Numbered from the stretch's first letter, positions 33,287 to 42,754 are shown. The stretch is 64,000 nt of DNA from an uncultured Clostridium sp. (GCA_905199855.1 CAJKHY010000003.1:14866-78865); one strand, 5' to 3'. Notes: a model not told the origin generated them from the letters alone. Numbers and translations are program-made.

Positions 33287-34009
33287 ATGGAAGTTAAACA
33301 TCGATTACTAAATTTCAGTAATAAAGTAATTTATCAAAATGATGATTGGTTTTTGTTTTCTTTAGATTCTTTATTACTTGCTAATTTTGTTACATTAAGA
33401 AAAAGTGATAAAAAAATACTTGATTTATGTACTGGAAATGCTCCAGTAGCAATGTTTCTTGCAATGAAGAGTAAGGCTTCAATAGTGGGTATTGAGTTGC
33501 AAAAAGAGATATATGATTTGGGAGAAAAATCGGTTATAGAAAATGCTATGGACAAGCAGATTACACTTATTAATGATGATATTAGAAATATTAGTAAGTA
33601 CTATGAAACAGATAGTTTTGATGTTATAACTTGTAATCCGCCTTATTTTAAGGTTAATGATACAAAGATGATAAATGATAATAAAATTAAGTCAATTGCT
33701 AGGCATGAGATTATGTGTAATTTAGATAGCATTTTGGAGATAAGTAAAAAAATGCTTAGGACAGGTGGTGTAATTGCGTTAGTTTATCCAGTTTCTAGAT
33801 TAATTGAAATTATATATAAAATGAAAGAAAATAATATAGAGCCTAAGAAAATGCAAATAATTTATCCTAAACAAGGAAAAAGTGCTAATTTGTTATTAAT
33901 TGAAGGTGTTAAAAATGGAAAATCTAGTTTAAAAATTATGCCTCCTTTATATATCCATAATGAAGACGGAAGTTATAAAGAGAATATTAGGAAAATGTTT
34001 CAGGAGTGA
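33287..34009 (+). CDS. trmN6: tRNA1(Val) (adenine-37-N6)-methyltransferase-like protein
   Basis: 240 residues of the YabB/TrmN6 family. SAM motif LDLCTGNAPVAMFLA, and the N6-adenine methylase motif NPPYF (CNPPYFKV). The start at 33287 follows ricT by one base with GTGGAG just upstream; a longer frame back to 33263 would overlap ricT. The gene order ricT-(yabA)-yabB-rsmI is as in Bacillus, with yabA absent. Substrate is inferred from the family. Confidence 0.9.
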   Translation: MEVKHRLLNFSNKVIYQNDDWFLFSLDSLLLANFVTLRKSDKKILDLCTGNAPVAMFLAMKSKASIVGIELQKEIYDLGEKSVIENAMDKQITLINDDIRNISKYYETDSFDVITCNPPYFKVNDTKMINDNKIKSIARHEIMCNLDSILEISKKMLRTGGVIALVYPVSRLIEIIYKMKENNIEPKKMQIIYPKQGKSANLLLIEGVKNGKSSLKIMPPLYIHNEDGSYKENIRKMFQE

Positions 34010-34013
34010 TTTT

Positions 34014-34856
34014 ATGTGGCAAAATAGTTATGATGGTAGTCCTACTTTATATTTAGTTCCAACGCCAATTGGTAATTTGGAAGATATGACTTTTAGGGCA
34101 ATTGATATATTAAAAACTGTTAGTGTTATTTTTTGTGAAGATACACGTGTTACTTTACAACTTCTTAATCATTTTGAGATAAAAAAGAAGTTAATTACTT
34201 TACATGACTACAATGAGGAAAAAGTAAAGGAAATATTGATTAAATATTTAGAAAATGGTGAGAGTGTTGCAATAGTTACTGACAGGGGTACTCCAATTAT
34301 TAGTGATCCAGGACATAAAACTGTAGCATATGTGATAGAAAAAGGTTATAATGTTGTGTGTTTACCTGGTGCTTGCGCATTAGTTCCTGCGATTGTTACT
34401 TCTGGATTATCTACCGAGCATTTTATATTTTATGGTTTTTTAAATAGTAACAGTACTAAGAGAAAAAAGGAATTAATGGAATTAGAAAGTTTTCCTTATA
34501 CTGTTATATTTTATGAAGCACCGCATAGAATAAAAAAGACTTTGTGTGATATGTATGAAATATTTGGTGATAGAAATATTTCTTTATCTAGGGAAATAAG
34601 CAAGAGGTATGAAAGTATTTATCATGGAAAATTGTCTAATTTAGTTCATAGTGATGTTGAAATTAAAGGTGAAATTGTTTTAGTAGTAGAGGGAAATAGT
34701 AATATATTTACTTTAAGTGATATGACTATAGTAGAAATGGTAAATATTTATATTAGTAATGGTTATAGTGTAATGGATGCAATTAAGAAAGTGGCTAAGG
34801 ATACAGGTAAGAAAAAAAATGATATATATAAGGAATATCATGGAGGTGTGTCATGA
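34014..34856 (+). CDS. rsmI: 16S rRNA (cytidine-1402-2'-O)-methyltransferase RsmI
   Basis: 280 residues. The tetrapyrrole-methylase-like fold shows LYLVPTPIGNLEDMTFRAI at the start, then FCEDTRVT, VTDRGTPIISDPG and VCLPGACALVPAIVTSGL. It acts with RsmH on C1402 in the decoding centre. The ATG at 34014 has CAGGAGTGAT in front, while the longer frame (33960) overlaps trmN6 and is rejected. The stop overlaps pth by four bases. Confidence 0.97.
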   Translation: MWQNSYDGSPTLYLVPTPIGNLEDMTFRAIDILKTVSVIFCEDTRVTLQLLNHFEIKKKLITLHDYNEEKVKEILIKYLENGESVAIVTDRGTPIISDPGHKTVAYVIEKGYNVVCLPGACALVPAIVTSGLSTEHFIFYGFLNSNSTKRKKELMELESFPYTVIFYEAPHRIKKTLCDMYEIFGDRNISLSREISKRYESIYHGKLSNLVHSDVEIKGEIVLVVEGNSNIFTLSDMTIVEMVNIYISNGYSVMDAIKKVAKDTGKKKNDIYKEYHGGVS

Positions 34857-35401
34857 AAATAGTTTTTGGTTTGGGTAATGTAGGAAGAGAGTATGATAAT
34901 ACTAGACATAATATGGGTTTTATGTTTTTAGATTATTTATATCCTAATATTTCTTATAAAAAAAAGTTTGATGGAATGTATGCTGAAGTTGTTATAGATA
35001 ATGAGAAAATTTTATTGGTAAAACCGTGTAAGTATATGAATTTATCTGGAGAGGTAGTTTCTAGTTATATTGATTATTATAAAGTTGGTTTAGATGATAT
35101 TTTGGTTATTCATGATGATTTAGATATGAATTTAGGCACTTTTAAGTTAACTTATAATCATTCTAGTGGAGGTCATAATGGAATAAAGAATATTTTTAAT
35201 AATATTAATTCCAATAATTATTTGAGATTAAAATTGGGAATATCTAAGAATGGTAATGATATTATAGATTATGTGTTGGGTAAGTTTAATAAAGAAGAAT
35301 GCAATGTAATAAATAATACATTTAGTAAGTTGGATAATATTGTTTATGATTTTGTTAAATTAGACAGAGACAAGCTTATGAATAAATATAATTCTATGTA
35401 A
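34853..35401 (+). CDS. pth: Peptidyl-tRNA hydrolase
   Basis: Rescues tRNA from dropped-off peptidyl-tRNA. 182 residues. GLGNVGREYDNTRHNMGF holds the catalytic His in TRHN; KPCKYMNLSGE and IHDDLDMNLG and GGHNGIKNI complete the family set. It starts within the rsmI stop (ATGA). In Bacillus pth precedes mfd, and here a PP2C gene sits between them. Confidence 0.97.
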   Translation: MKIVFGLGNVGREYDNTRHNMGFMFLDYLYPNISYKKKFDGMYAEVVIDNEKILLVKPCKYMNLSGEVVSSYIDYYKVGLDDILVIHDDLDMNLGTFKLTYNHSSGGHNGIKNIFNNINSNNYLRLKLGISKNGNDIIDYVLGKFNKEECNVINNTFSKLDNIVYDFVKLDRDKLMNKYNSM

Positions 35402-35402
35402 A

Positions 35403-35432
35403 TTTGACAAAAAACAAGCAAATGTGTTAGGA
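35403..35432 (+). promoter_or_regulatory. Possible promoter of the PP2C gene
   Basis: TTGACA right after the pth stop, 18-base spacer, TAGGAT (4 of 6 matches). Confidence 0.4.
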
Positions 35433-35464
35433 TATGAACAAATTTGTTGAGAGGGGAAGTTAGT

Positions 35465-36502
35465 ATGAGATTAATAGTAAGACCATATATTGATGAGAAT
35501 GGAGTTTTAAAAATTGCTAGTTTTGAAGTGAATAATTTAAAGGTTCCTGTTGAAATATCTAAAAGAAGTTTTAATAGTATGGATGAAGTGGAAAATATTC
35601 TTAAATTAATGAAAAAGGAAACTAAAAGTAATCATAATTATGGAAGTTATAAGATAGAGAGAAATGGTGTTAAAAATTTAGTATTTAAGCCTTCTGCATA
35701 CGATAAGTTGAGAAATGGTTTTATACTTGAGAAGTGTTCTATTAAATCAACAAAACATAGTAAAAATGAAGATGCTACAACAATACTAAAAAAAGGTAAT
35801 AATTATTTATTGATGGTATGTGATGGTGTCGGTGGTGTTAGAGGTGGTGAAATCGCATCAAATATGGTTGTTGATAATATGTCTAAATTCTTTTTAACTT
35901 ATGATTTTTCTAAGGTAGATAACACTAATGATGTTGTTAATGATTTTGCTTACAAGATAAAAGAAATTTCTAATGAATTAGCTAGTCTATTTAGAGATAA
36001 TCCCTTAACGACTTTGAATATGGCGATTGTTTTGGAAAATGAGACAGAGATATTTAATGTTGGAGATTCAAGATGTTATGCTATTGGTAATGATAATAAT
36101 ATTAAGTTAGTAACAAGTGATCATTCTTTTGTATGGAATAATTATATTAAGACTAATAAATTAGGTGTTGATGATTTGAGGTTTACTCCTGGAAATAATA
36201 TTATTACTAGTTCTATTGGTGATTTTATGGGTCCTAAGATAGATGTTTATTGGCTTAATAATAATGATTATAAGGCTTTAATATTATGTAGTGATGGAGT
36301 TAGTGATGTTTTATCTAGTAGAGAGATTAGGGATACAGTTATTAATAATAAAGATAATATTGCTAATAAAATGGTTGGTTTAGTTAGAAGCAAGACTGGT
36401 TATAATTACTTAGACGTGCAAAGATGTAGGGAATTATTTGCTAATGTTGATCAAAATTATGTTAAAGATGATGATGCTAGTGTTGTAGTTTTTAAGAAAT
36501 AG
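35465..36502 (+). CDS. PP2C-family Ser/Thr protein phosphatase with N-terminal extension
   Basis: 345 residues. The last 240 form a metal-dependent PP2C phosphatase: KNEDATTIL, MVCDGVGGVRGGEIAS (metal Asp and Gly-Gly), FNVGDSRCYAI, ALILCSDGVSDV and DDASVVVF. The first about 95 residues are a separate segment (IRPYIDENGV-type start, two small beta/alpha units) not seen in PrpC/Stp enzymes. It could be a substrate or kinase docking region. No Ser/Thr kinase gene is adjacent. A GAGGGGAAG site supports the start at 35465. Confidence 0.85.
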   Translation: MRLIVRPYIDENGVLKIASFEVNNLKVPVEISKRSFNSMDEVENILKLMKKETKSNHNYGSYKIERNGVKNLVFKPSAYDKLRNGFILEKCSIKSTKHSKNEDATTILKKGNNYLLMVCDGVGGVRGGEIASNMVVDNMSKFFLTYDFSKVDNTNDVVNDFAYKIKEISNELASLFRDNPLTTLNMAIVLENETEIFNVGDSRCYAIGNDNNIKLVTSDHSFVWNNYIKTNKLGVDDLRFTPGNNIITSSIGDFMGPKIDVYWLNNNDYKALILCSDGVSDVLSSREIRDTVINNKDNIANKMVGLVRSKTGYNYLDVQRCRELFANVDQNYVKDDDASVVVFKK

Positions 36503-36525
36503 TAAAAAATATATAAATTTAAGTT

Positions 36526-36551
36526 AGATACAATTGATTTTGTATCTTTTT
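36526..36551 (+). terminator. Terminator between PP2C gene and mfd
   Basis: 8-bp stem AGATACAA / TTGTATCT, 6-base loop, five T. It lies immediately before the mfd ribosome site, so mfd may need its own start or read-through. Confidence 0.65.
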
Positions 36552-36563
36552 GTGGGTGATATA

Positions 36564-39500
36564 ATGAAATTATTTGATAATCTATTTAAACAAGATAATG
36601 ATAATTATTATGGTGTTGTTGGTTTAAACAAAGAAACTAATTATATATATATTTATAATAAGTTTTTAAATAATAATAAGAATGTTTTAGTTCTTGCTAG
36701 TAGTTTGTATGAAGCATCGTATGTTTATCAGGGAATACTTAATTATACTGATAAAGTATTGTTTTTTCCAATGGATGATTTTATTACAAGCGAGGCTGTA
36801 TCAATTAGTCCTGAATTTAAGGTTGAAAGAATTAATACTATTAATAAGTTAATTACTAATGATAAATATATTGTAGTTACTAATTTAATGGGATTTTTAA
36901 GATATCTACCCAATAAGAAAACTTGGCTAAACAGTATAGTTCATTTGAGCGTTAATGATAAAATTGATAGGAATAAATTATTGGAATCTTTTTATAATTT
37001 AGGTTATGAAGTAGATAATTTGGTTAGTAAGACTGGTAGTATAGCTTCACGAGGATATATCATTGATATTTTTCCTATTGGAGAAGAATATCCTGTTAGA
37101 ATAGAATTATGGGGAAATGTTATCGATAGTATTAGATATTTTGATGTTGATACGCAGTTATCTACTAAGCATTTAAAAAAAATAACAGTTATGCCTACTA
37201 GTGAATTTTTATTAAATAAATATGATGAAGATATTGTTAGAAAACAAAAATATTTAAAACATTATGCTAATGATATTGAGTCATTAAGTGATTATATGAA
37301 TGATTATGTTTGTTTTTATTATGATTATAGTCAAATTAAAGCTAGTTATGAAAAGATAATGAGTGATATAGTTGATTATAATGCTAGAAATAATAACGAG
37401 TTTGAGACTGATTATATGTTTCATTTAGAAGAAATTAATGTTAAAAACGAGATATTTTTGATGAATATAGATAACTTATCTAATTTAGAATTGAAGAAGT
37501 ATAAGGTAAGTGATATTGTTAATTATAATGAAGATATTGAAGCTTTGAAAAAAAGTGTTAATAAGTATGTTACTAGTGGTAAAACTGTTGTTATTGCTGT
37601 AACTAATAGAAATATTTTTAATAAGATAAGAGATAATATGGATGTTTTAATTACTAATGAAGATAAAATAGTTAGTAATAAAGTTAATTTAATTAATAAA
37701 AAAATAGGCAATGGTTTTGTTATTAATGATTTAGTAGTAATTAGTGAATTTGATTTATATAAGGTTAAAGAAAAAAATTATACTTATAAGAGTAAATATA
37801 AACTTGGTACTAAAGTAAAAGATATTAACAATATTCATAATGGTGATTATATTGTTCATGAGATACATGGTATTGGTCAATATGAGGGAATTGTTACTTT
37901 AAACAAGAATGGTTATCTTAAAGATTATATAAAACTTCTTTATAATAAGGGAGATGTTTTGTATTTACCTGTTGAGAAAATAGATAGAATTAGTTTGTAT
38001 TCGGCTAAAGAAGGACATATTCCTAAGATTAATACTTTAGGTAGTGGAGATTTTATTAAGAAAAAATTAGCTTTGAAGAAAAAATTTGAAGACATTGCTT
38101 CTAAGTTGTTAAAAATATATGCAATGCGTGAGAGTCAAAGTGGATATGCTTTTAGTCATGATGATGAGAATCAAGTGATGTTTGAAAGTGAATTTATGTA
38201 TGAGGAGACTGAGGACCAGTTAAATGCTGTTAAAAAAATTAAGGAAGAAATGGAAAAAAGTAAACCAATGGATATGCTTTTATGTGGAGATGTTGGTTAT
38301 GGTAAAACAGAGGTTGCGTTTAGAGCAATGTTTAAGGCTGTTAATGATGGCAAGCAAGTTGCTTATTTGTGTCCTACAACGATTCTTTCTAGTCAACAAT
38401 ATAATAATGCTCTTATTAGATTTAAAAATTTTCCTATTAATATTGCTTTAATGAATAGGTTTGTCAGTAAGGGTGAACAAAATATAATACTTCAAAAACT
38501 AAAGGATGGAAAAATTGATATTTTATTCGGTACGCATCGTATTTTATCTAATGATATTGTTTTTAAAGATTTGGGTTTGCTTGTAATAGACGAGGAGCAA
38601 AGATTTGGGGTTAAACATAAGGAAAAAATTAAAGAGTATAAGAATAATATAGATGTTTTAACGTTAAGTGCTACGCCTATACCAAGGACGCTTCAAATGT
38701 CGATAGCTGGGATTAGAAGTCTTGCTTTAATTGAAACTCCTCCTGTTGATAGATTACCTATTCAAACTTATGTCTTGCCTTTAAATGATAGTGTAGTTAA
38801 AGATGCAATATATAAGGAATTGGCAAGACAAGGACAGGCATTTATTTTGTATAATAAAATAGAAGATATTGAGTTAGAGGTAGAAAAAATTAAGTCTTTA
38901 GTTCCTGAGGCTAGGGTTAGTTATGCCCATGGACAAATGAGTAAGGAAATGTTAGAAGATAGAATGCAAGATTTTATTAATTATAAGAGCGATGTTATGG
39001 TGTGTACAACAATCATTGAAACAGGTATTGATATACCTAATGTTAATACTTTAATTATAAAGGATGCTGATCTTTTTGGTTTATCACAGTTATATCAAAT
39101 AAGAGGACGAATTGGAAGAAGTAGTAAAATAGGTTATGCATATTTGATGTATGATAATAGAAAAGAATTAAATGATATTGCGGTGAAAAGGTTGCAGGCA
39201 ATTAAAGAATTTACGGAACTTGGTAGTGGATTTAAGATTGCTATGAGAGATTTGTCAATTCGTGGTGTTGGTGATATTCTTGGAAGTGAACAGTCTGGTT
39301 TTGTTGAATCAGTGGGAATTGATTTATATATGAAATTATTAAATGATGAGATTAATAAGTTAAAAGGTATTGAAGTAGTTGATGAAGATAATGTTGAGGA
39401 CTCGAAACCACTTATTGACATTGCTACGCATATTAGTAGTGATTATACAGTAAATGATGATATTAAAATAGAAATGCATAAGAAAATTAATGAAGTTGAT

Positions 39501-39860
39501 AGTTATGCTAAGTTACTTAAATTAAAAGATGAGTTGGATGATAGGTTTGGAACTGTTACTAAGGATATGGAAATATATATGTATGAGGAATGGTTTGAGA
39601 AATTAGCTAAGAAACTTTCTATTCAAAAGGTTAATCAAACTAAGAATTATATTGAGTTAATATTACCTAGTGAAATTAGTAATAAAATTGATGGTGAGAA
39701 GTTATTTATGGATGCTTATAAGATAAGTAGGATGTTTAGATTTAATTATAAGAATGGTAATATTAGTATTATTCTTGATACGGTTAAGTTAGAAAATCAT
39801 TTTTTTGTATATTTAAATAATTTATTAGAAGTAATAATTAAAGACATAGAAAAAAAGTAA
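36564..39860 (+). CDS. mfd: Transcription-repair coupling factor Mfd
   Basis: Removes RNA polymerase stalled at lesions and recruits UvrA. 1098 residues, slightly below the usual 1150-1180. It has UvrB-like N-terminal modules, then the RNA-polymerase-interacting CarD-like domain (GDYIVHEIHGIGQYEGI). The translocase has Walker A LLCGDVGYGKTEVAF, the DEEQ box VIDEEQRFGVKHKE, TLSATPIPRTLQM, and the TRG segment before the C-terminal D7 domain. The start at 36564 has GGGTGATATA upstream. Confidence 0.96.
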   Translation: MKLFDNLFKQDNDNYYGVVGLNKETNYIYIYNKFLNNNKNVLVLASSLYEASYVYQGILNYTDKVLFFPMDDFITSEAVSISPEFKVERINTINKLITNDKYIVVTNLMGFLRYLPNKKTWLNSIVHLSVNDKIDRNKLLESFYNLGYEVDNLVSKTGSIASRGYIIDIFPIGEEYPVRIELWGNVIDSIRYFDVDTQLSTKHLKKITVMPTSEFLLNKYDEDIVRKQKYLKHYANDIESLSDYMNDYVCFYYDYSQIKASYEKIMSDIVDYNARNNNEFETDYMFHLEEINVKNEIFLMNIDNLSNLELKKYKVSDIVNYNEDIEALKKSVNKYVTSGKTVVIAVTNRNIFNKIRDNMDVLITNEDKIVSNKVNLINKKIGNGFVINDLVVISEFDLYKVKEKNYTYKSKYKLGTKVKDINNIHNGDYIVHEIHGIGQYEGIVTLNKNGYLKDYIKLLYNKGDVLYLPVEKIDRISLYSAKEGHIPKINTLGSGDFIKKKLALKKKFEDIASKLLKIYAMRESQSGYAFSHDDENQVMFESEFMYEETEDQLNAVKKIKEEMEKSKPMDMLLCGDVGYGKTEVAFRAMFKAVNDGKQVAYLCPTTILSSQQYNNALIRFKNFPINIALMNRFVSKGEQNIILQKLKDGKIDILFGTHRILSNDIVFKDLGLLVIDEEQRFGVKHKEKIKEYKNNIDVLTLSATPIPRTLQMSIAGIRSLALIETPPVDRLPIQTYVLPLNDSVVKDAIYKELARQGQAFILYNKIEDIELEVEKIKSLVPEARVSYAHGQMSKEMLEDRMQDFINYKSDVMVCTTIIETGIDIPNVNTLIIKDADLFGLSQLYQIRGRIGRSSKIGYAYLMYDNRKELNDIAVKRLQAIKEFTELGSGFKIAMRDLSIRGVGDILGSEQSGFVESVGIDLYMKLLNDEINKLKGIEVVDEDNVEDSKPLIDIATHISSDYTVNDDIKIEMHKKINEVDSYAKLLKLKDELDDRFGTVTKDMEIYMYEEWFEKLAKKLSIQKVNQTKNYIELILPSEISNKIDGEKLFMDAYKISRMFRFNYKNGNISIILDTVKLENHFFVYLNNLLEVIIKDIEKK

Positions 39861-39885
39861 GTATTCTTGTTAATACTTGCTTTTT
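39855..39885 (+). terminator. mfd terminator
   Basis: 11-bp stem AAGTAAGTATT / AATACTTGCTT (one G-U pair), 6-base loop, T tract; overlaps the mfd stop. Confidence 0.75.
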
Positions 39886-39921
39886 GCTATGCTGATACTT
39901 TAAAGTGATTTTTATTTTAAA

Positions 39922-40668
39922 TTAGTTTTCTTTTTTTGTGTTTTGATATGTTTTAATAATTGTTTTTTCTAAATAATTTAAGAATTCTTTGTCGGCAACA
40001 ATATCACTTATATTACTTTCATTAAATACAACATGATATTTGTTTTGGCGCTCTATAATTTTAATATTTTCAATAGTTTTATTATTGCTTAAGATAATAT
40101 TACAAATCGCTTTACAATTTCTATTTTGGTTATTGTTTAAAAAGAATTTTATTTTTTCTATTTGTACTTTGTTTAGATTTTCTTTGTTTTTGTATCTTTG
40201 TTGACAATTTTCTATTATTTCTAAGGCTTCTTCAGTATCGTGATAATTTAATACTTCAACGGGAATGTTTTGGAGTGTTTTGTAGTTTGAAAAGAAGTCT
40301 TTTATTTCTTCTAGGATAAATTTTGGCATATCATTTAGGGTGTTAATTTCATTATATCTAGGATCAACATTTACTACAGAAATTATTTTGTAATCTTCAT
40401 GTCCATTGTCAATAACTTCTAGATAGCCAATAACTCTGGCTTCAACAATACATCCAGGGAAAGTTGGAGCAGAAGATACTAATAAGATGTCTAATGGATC
40501 TCCGTCTAAGGCTAAGGTGTTTTCAATGTATCCATATTCTACAGGATAATTCATGGCAGAGTAGAGTACTCTATCTAATCTAATTTTGCCTGTTGTTTCA
40601 TCAATTTCAAATTTATTTTTAGTATTAAGTGGTATTTCAATTATTGCATCAACGATATTATTTTTCAT
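39922..40668 (-). CDS. ppa: Family I inorganic pyrophosphatase with C-terminal extension
   Basis: Hydrolyses pyrophosphate. Residues 1-160 are a family I PPase: EIPLNTKNKFE (Lys19, Glu21), YPVEYGYI and the metal site DGDPLD (55-60), followed by VDPRYNEI. Family members end near 175 residues. This protein continues to 248 with an unrelated Lys/Asn-rich region (about 163-248) that ends in a helix plus a charged tail and whose role is unknown. A TTGACT-17-TATATT promoter lies upstream and CGAGGTGA precedes the ATG. Confidence 0.88.
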   Translation of the reverse strand: MKNNIVDAIIEIPLNTKNKFEIDETTGKIRLDRVLYSAMNYPVEYGYIENTLALDGDPLDILLVSSAPTFPGCIVEARVIGYLEVIDNGHEDYKIISVVNVDPRYNEINTLNDMPKFILEEIKDFFSNYKTLQNIPVEVLNYHDTEEALEIIENCQQRYKNKENLNKVQIEKIKFFLNNNQNRNCKAICNIILSNNKTIENIKIIERQNKYHVVFNESNISDIVADKEFLNYLEKTIIKTYQNTKKEN

Positions 40669-40696
40669 ATTTCACCTCGGTTTATTTTGTATATCA

Positions 40697-40725
40697 AATA
40701 TAGCATATTTAAGTTTAAAAGTCAA
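40697..40725 (-). promoter_or_regulatory. ppa promoter
   Basis: Minus strand: TTGACT, 17-base spacer, TATATT. Confidence 0.75.
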
Positions 40726-40728
40726 TTT

Positions 40729-41391
40729 TTAATGGGGTGATTTTAAGATATTGTAGGGAATAGTTATATTATAATTACCATAGTAATAAGGGGCTATTTG
40801 GTATCTGTCAAAAAAAATTATTATGCCTTCTTTTGAAAATAGAATGTGTTTATAGTTATTTAATGTTGCTTTGGTTCCTTCTTTTAACATGTTTAGAACT
40901 GTTTTATTTTGAAATATCTTTTTTTGAGAAAGATTTTGATATGTATAGTTTGCTATGTTATTTAAAATAATTTGATTATTATTAATGATATTGTCGATGG
41001 TAATAAATTTATTTTCTTTATAGTCATAGTTAATTGTCCATATTTTATGTATCGGATGGGCTCCTAGAAAATATGTTTCGGTAAAGAAAATGTAAGAGAT
41101 AATTGTTTTATAAGAATATGATTTATAATTAATTATTAAGTAATATGTTGTCTTTTCTTCGTTTAAGGTAATTTTGGCAAAATCATTGATTTGATTAGTT
41201 ATAAATTCTTTGATCTTTTTATTTAGTTTAGCATAGTTGGTAGAGGGATAAACTATTTTAATAGTATTTTTTTGATAATTAGTGTCATTAATTTTGTTGT
41301 TAGTTTTTCTTTTTTTTAAAAATACGATAGATAATGATAACAGCATAGCAAAAATGAAAAAATAAATAATATATTTTTTTAAGTCATTCAT
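40729..41391 (-). CDS. Membrane-anchored DUF4163/DUF3298 domain protein
   Basis: 220 residues. One N-terminal membrane helix (about 7-24) precedes an extracytoplasmic domain. The later half shows the DUF3298 pattern: FLGAHPIHKIWTINYD, KFITIDNII, then GIIIFFDRYQIAPYYYGNYN with the Tyr/Ala-Pro/Gly-rich strand. This domain occurs in anti-sigma factor RsiV and in peptidoglycan deacetylase PdaC, and can bind lysozyme or glycan in those. Neither an anti-sigma region nor a deacetylase domain is attached, so the role is unclear. It precedes ppa but is separated by the ppa promoter. Confidence 0.7.
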   Translation of the reverse strand: MNDLKKYIIYFFIFAMLLSLSIVFLKKRKTNNKINDTNYQKNTIKIVYPSTNYAKLNKKIKEFITNQINDFAKITLNEEKTTYYLIINYKSYSYKTIISYIFFTETYFLGAHPIHKIWTINYDYKENKFITIDNIINNNQIILNNIANYTYQNLSQKKIFQNKTVLNMLKEGTKATLNNYKHILFSKEGIIIFFDRYQIAPYYYGNYNITIPYNILKSPH

Positions 41392-41474
41392 GTTATATTA
41401 TATGATATTTTCTTTTTTTTATTTTATCTAATAATTAGTTAAAATTTATACTATAATCTATATTAGAAGGAAGT

Positions 41475-41906
41475 ATGTTGATTATGAAAAAATATGTAGT
41501 AATCCAAAATTATTGGTCATAATCTTCATAATACTGCTTTGTTATATCTTGTATTAGTACTTTTAATGTACATACTATAATTGGAAATTGACTTGATTTT
41601 ATTACTAGTGGTTGTTTAGTGTTGTTTTTATATTATATTTTGATTATTTCTAAAAAGCATATTAATTTAACTACAAAGAAACAAAATGCTATTTAAATAC
41701 TAATATTATCTAACTATATACCTTTATTTGCTTTATTAATTATTAGGTTAGTAATTATATTCTATTCTAAAAATAAAAGTATTATTAAGCCTAATATAAT
41801 GAGTATAGTATGTATATTATTTTATATTATTTGTTTAATAGGTTCTGTTAATAATTTGTCAACTTATGAAACAATTAAAATTAATGTGTTATTAAATTTA
41901 TTATAG
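41475..41906 (+). pseudogene. Decayed small membrane protein gene
   Basis: From an ATG at 41475 with AAGGAAG upstream, one frame is broken by four or more stops. It still encodes long hydrophobic stretches such as GCLVLFLYYILIISKK and then about 70 open codons including IPLFALLIIRLVIIFYS and IVCILFYIICLIGSV. Parts also read well in a second frame, so both nonsense and frameshift damage are possible. No family is recognisable. This accounts for the otherwise gene-free 41392-41984; no RNA or repeat was seen there. Confidence 0.45.
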
Positions 41907-41984
41907 AAACAATATATTATATACTAGTAATATTATATTTTAGGTTATATGGACTTAATAGATTAGATAAATTGGAGGCAAAAA

Positions 41985-42387
41985 ATGAAGGATAATTTTT
42001 TTGATGGTTTAGAAGATGCTAAAGAAAGTATAAAAACAAGATTTGTTAATTGTGGAAGAGAAGCAAATGATTTAGAAAAAGGATGTCCTTATTGTGATAA
42101 TTTGAAGGAATATAATACAGAAAAATTTAATATGAGATTAGAATATATTATGAGAGAAAAAAATACTATTTCAAATATTTTAAAGTATCGCTTGGGTAAT
42201 TGTTGGATTAGGTTTTGTCCTTGGTTTTATATTAGGAAAAAATCAATATGATGAAATAGAATTTGGTTCGTTAATAACTATATGGTTAATTTATGGTGGC
42301 ATATCACTAGGAATATTTGCCCTAGCGGAAATAATACAAATATTACACATATTAGATTTAAAGTTTGGATTAAAAACAAAATGGTAA
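41985..42387 (+). pseudogene. Frameshifted membrane protein with CxxC-type N-terminal region
   Basis: A strong TTGGAGG site starts a frame of 88 codons. It begins with a cytoplasmic region (NCGREANDLEKGCPYCDN, a zinc-ribbon-like CxxC and a distant Cys) and then ends out of phase. At about 42185-42200 a shift of one base moves into an open frame. That frame encodes WVIVGLGFVLGFILGKNQ, then ITIWLIYGGISLGIFALAEI and ends KFGLKTKW, TAA at 42385. The intact protein would have about 133 residues with two membrane helices. Pseudogene or base error is likelier than programmed shifting, since no slippery sequence is evident. Confidence 0.65.
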
Positions 42388-42402
42388 ATAACGAAATAAT
42401 CT

Positions 42403-42430
42403 AAAGTACTTTTAATTAAGTGCTTTTATT
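42403..42430 (+). terminator. Terminator after the frameshifted membrane gene
   Basis: 9-bp stem AAAGTACTT / AAGTGCTTT with one G-U pair, 6-base loop, TTTTATTATT after it. Confidence 0.6.
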
Positions 42431-42480
42431 ATTACATTAATATTTATTTTAAAAAGAGGTTGTAAAGTGTTAATGTAAAT

Positions 42481-42512
42481 TAAGAAAAAGTACTATTGCT
42501 AGTACTTAATCA
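42481..42512 (-). terminator. tRNA-Trp downstream terminator
   Basis: Stem AAGTACT / AGTACTT with a 6-base loop, about 60 bases beyond the tRNA 3' end; on the minus strand it is followed by TTTTTC. Confidence 0.6.
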
Positions 42513-42568
42513 AGTTATATGTTACACAAACCATTCTATAAAGTATAAAAGTTTGTGTTATTTTCTAA

Positions 42569-42642
42569 TGGCAGGGGATGAGAGAATCGAACTCCCAACA
42601 GTGGTTTTGGAGACCATTATTATACCATTTAACTAATCCCCT
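42569..42642 (-). tRNA. trnW: tRNA-Trp (anticodon CCA)
   Basis: 74 bases on the minus strand. Acceptor AGGGGAT pairs with ATCCCCT, followed by discriminator G and an encoded CCA. The anticodon loop reads CTCCAAA (anticodon CCA) and the T arm has GGTTCGAT-type loop sequence (GTTCGATT). CCA only reads UGG, in line with UGA being a stop here. It is the only tRNA in the window. Confidence 0.95.
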
Positions 42643-42661
42643 AAAAATATTTGGTATATAT

Positions 42662-42690
42662 AATTTATCATATATTTCTTTTTTTTTCAA
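42662..42690 (-). promoter_or_regulatory. Possible tRNA-Trp promoter
   Basis: Minus strand: TTGAAA, 17-base spacer, TAAATT, about 20 bases before the tRNA 5' end. Confidence 0.45.
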
Positions 42691-42754
42691 TACAATATAA
42701 TAAAAAAATAAAAAATTCATATAATTTTCTTGTAAAGTGGAAAAAGGTGATAAA

